The notes under the pieces are model-generated. The model ran no database searches. It saw only the letters and a program-made list of their open reading frames with translations, and was not told where the DNA came from. A stretch of DNA of 8,532 nucleotides from Hyphomonadaceae bacterium (GTDB lineage Bacteria; Pseudomonadota; Alphaproteobacteria; Caulobacterales; Hyphomonadaceae). Below, in pieces: positions 7,536-8,532 of this stretch (its first letter is position 1; the number at the start of each line of letters is the position of its first letter). The DNA lies in NCBI GenBank assembly GCA_030696545.1, contig JAUYSA010000114.1:1-8532 (forward strand), in the 5' to 3' direction. The position numbers were made by a program, and so were the translations under genes.

Positions 7536-7965
7536 GGGCAAGACTCCTGAGGCTCCCCCGACGCCAGCTCCGGCGCCGAAGCCGGTTCTCAGCGACGCGC
7601 CAAAGCGCGCGCCTGCCGCCCGTTCAGGCCCGTCGATCATTTCGGCTGACGTAAAGATGACCGGCACGATCGTCAGCCAGGGCGAAATCGACATCAACGG
7701 CCAGATCGAGGGCGACGTTCGCGCCTCGGCCCTGACGGTTGGCGAAACCGGCGCGGTCAAAGGCGAAGTGGTCGCTGAGTCCGTGGTCATTCGCGGCACG
7801 GTCGAGGGACGCATTCGCGGCCGCAAGGTTCAACTTTGCACGGGCGCCAAGGTTCGTGGCGACATCTTCCACGCGTCGCTGGCGATCGAGCCGAACGCGA
7901 TCTTCGAAGGCGCCGTGAAGCATGCGCAGGACCCGATGGCCGATCCGCCGGCTTCCGGCAGCTGA
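7525..7965 (+). CDS. bacA: Bactofilin (polymer-forming cytoskeletal protein)
   Basis: A 146-residue protein. The start MFTKGK resembles the short N-terminal membrane-targeting peptides of other bactofilins, such as Caulobacter BacA. Next comes a Pro/Ala-rich disordered stretch (about 8-35), then the right-handed beta-helix core (about 36-130). Its repeating short strands with Gly turns are clear, as in GEIDINGQIEGDVRA, GETGAVKGEVVA, IRGTVEGRIRG and GAKVRGDIFHA. A short Pro-rich tail ends the protein. Bactofilins polymerise without nucleotides into membrane-bound filaments or sheets that recruit cell-wall enzymes. The start is supported by AAGGGCGGG at 7511-7519 and by the 11-base overlap with the peptidase gene, which is its probable partner. 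The length is typical of the family. A terminator follows 24 bases after the stop. Confidence 0.96.
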   Translation: MFTKGKTPEAPPTPAPAPKPVLSDAPKRAPAARSGPSIISADVKMTGTIVSQGEIDINGQIEGDVRASALTVGETGAVKGEVVAESVVIRGTVEGRIRGRKVQLCTGAKVRGDIFHASLAIEPNAIFEGAVKHAQDPMADPPASGS

Positions 7966-8532
7966 GCAGATTGATCTGAAGAGTTTTGAAAAGGCCGTCC
8001 GAAAGGGCGGCCTTTTTGTTTTGGGCGCGATGGGGCGTTCTCGCAGGTGAGCGCGAGGTGGGTTGGGTTTGGGTTTTGGGAGTTGACGGTTGGGGAGGTC
8101 CGCGCGGAAGCGCGCAGCCCCCTCCGTCTCGGCGCGAAGACGCGCCGATCCAACTCCCCCGCCTGCGGCGAGGGAGGACTTCGAGAGAGTCCTCCACCAC
8201 GCGGAGCGTGGGGGAGGTGGATTGCAGCGTAGCTGCAAGACGGAAGGGGGGCTCGCTGCGCTCGCGGCGCATGCGGTCGGCGCGGCGGTGCGCGAGACGT
8301 TCGAGGTTGTGGAACAGCCGAGCGAGATTGGTGAGGCGCTTCAGAAGCCGCGAGAGTGATTTCGTCCGCCGCAGATACGGCGGTGCGATGCGGGCTGTGT
8401 AGATGAAGGGGAGGCCTGCGATCTGCCTTGCGCGCTCGGTGATGAGCAGCTGGACGCCGTGTTCGGCGGCGATGATGTGGGCTTCGAGGATTTCGCGGAG
8501 GTCTTCGCGGTGGGCGATCTCTTCGACATCAA
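7787..8532 (-). CDS. Unrecognised protein, partial; frame runs through the palindrome (true 3' end uncertain)
   Basis: On the - strand a frame is open from the right edge (first full codon at 8530) down to a stop at 7787-7789. The start lies outside the window. The upstream ~86 codons (8530-8273) look truly coding, with strong G/C at third positions. They encode a helical, charged segment (DVEEIAHREDLREILEAHII, later ITERARQIAGLPFIYTARIA and LSRLLKRLTNLARLFHNLER). I do not recognise the family. From about 8272 the frame enters the palindromic element (RRERSEPPFRLAATLQ...) and then the bactofilin terminator and the antisense of bacA. That tail is Arg/Pro/Ser-rich and is probably not an evolved domain. 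Either the gene lost its own stop when the repeat arose there, or a shorter product is made. The body at 8273-8530 is the trusted part; the end at 7787 is doubtful. Confidence 0.5.
   Translation of the reverse strand, partial: DVEEIAHREDLREILEAHIIAAEHGVQLLITERARQIAGLPFIYTARIAPPYLRRTKSLSRLLKRLTNLARLFHNLERLAHRRADRMRRERSEPPFRLAATLQSTSPTLRVVEDSLEVLPRRRRGSWIGASSRRDGGGCALPRGPPQPSTPKTQTQPTSRSPARTPHRAQNKKAALSDGLFKTLQINLLSCRKPADRPSGPAHASRRLRRSRSARSPATRGRCRHEPWRPCKVEPCGRECVPRPCRE
7989..8020 (+). terminator. Terminator after the bactofilin gene, likely bidirectional
   Basis: The stem AAGGCCGTCC (7991-8000) pairs with GGGCGGCCTT (8005-8014) through one G-U pair across a stable GAAA tetraloop, followed by TTTGTTTT. 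The two A bases before the stem can extend it. On the other strand the hairpin is followed by TTTTCAAAA, so it may also stop transcripts of the gene coming from the right. Confidence 0.9.
8060..8080 (+). other. Putative G-quadruplex motif
   Basis: Four runs of three G are separated by T2, T3 and T4 (G3-T2-G3-T3-G3-T4-G3). This meets the standard four-tract, short-loop quadruplex pattern on the + strand. It lies between the bactofilin terminator and the palindromic element. On the - strand the same bases would encode a P/T/Q stretch of the open frame there. Formation in the cell is not shown by sequence alone. Confidence 0.6.
8101..8271. repeat. Hierarchical (nested) palindromic element, probably a dispersed intergenic repeat
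   Basis: Nested inverted repeats build one large branched structure. The outer arms are 8116-8129 (AGCCCCCTCCGTCT) and 8238-8253, with a two-base bulge. The inner arms are 8148-8160 (ATCCAACTCCCCC) and 8210-8222, with one mismatch. The centre is an 8-bp stem, GGAGGACT (8173-8180) with AGTCCTCC (8188-8195). Between the arms sit small hairpins on both sides: 8101-8114, 8129-8148 (8-bp stem, AAGA loop), 8160-8170, 8197-8211 (6-bp, GGA loop), 8222-8238 (7-bp, GTA loop) and 8257-8271. GC-rich palindromic repeats are common between alphaproteobacterial genes, and this looks like such a family. Only one copy is in the window, so dispersal is inferred. Confidence 0.75.

Noticed and set aside
7624..8238. 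Other open frames on both strands across the palindrome and bacA
   Set aside because: GC-rich repeat sequence has few stops in any frame. These frames lack coding bias and overlap the well supported bactofilin gene.

Overview
The window looks like chromosomal DNA from a GC-rich alphaproteobacterium, most likely of the Hyphomonadaceae or a close relative. This rests on the strong G/C bias at third codon positions, the alphaproteobacterial style of the PAS-histidine kinase, and above all an M23 peptidase gene overlapping a bactofilin gene. That arrangement matches the lmdC-bacA pair known from the budding bacterium Hyphomonas neptunium. The assignment to this group is inference from gene content, not from a marker gene.

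Layout from left to right. (1) The 3' part of a hybrid sensor histidine kinase on the + strand (PAS remnant, HisKA, HATPase, receiver) enters from the left edge and ends at 1426. (2) A small exported SRPBCC/START-like protein follows at 1574-2086 (+). (3) A strong hairpin terminator at about 2112-2146 separates it from a convergent 3.4-kb gene (5548-2150, -) for a membrane-anchored AsmA/YhdP-like protein, which uses a TTG start with a good Shine-Dalgarno site. (4) Diverging from that gene is a Bcp-type peroxiredoxin (5656-6129, +, GTG start). (5) After a 182-bp leader comes a two-gene unit of an LmdC-like M23 peptidase (6312-7535) and a BacA-like bactofilin (7525-7965). The two overlap by 11 bases and end at a strong, probably bidirectional, terminator (7989-8020). 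(6) The last 0.5 kb holds a four-tract G-quadruplex motif, then a 171-bp hierarchical palindrome made of nested inverted repeats each carrying its own mini-hairpin. The final part is the 3' portion of an unrecognised gene on the - strand whose frame runs without a stop straight through the palindrome and the terminator.

Functionally, most of the window concerns the cell envelope. The YhdP-like protein probably works in phospholipid transport between the membranes. The peptidase and bactofilin probably form a morphogenetic pair, with the cytoplasmic bactofilin polymer positioning a periplasmic peptidoglycan hydrolase. The START-like protein is periplasmic and may bind a hydrophobic ligand. The kinase and the peroxiredoxin are signalling and stress-defence genes with no obvious link to their neighbours.

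The most unusual part is the right end (about 8060-8530). There a structured, probably dispersed repeat lies next to a quadruplex motif and appears to have fused with the end of a gene. No CRISPR array, tRNA, rRNA, insertion sequence or phage gene was seen.
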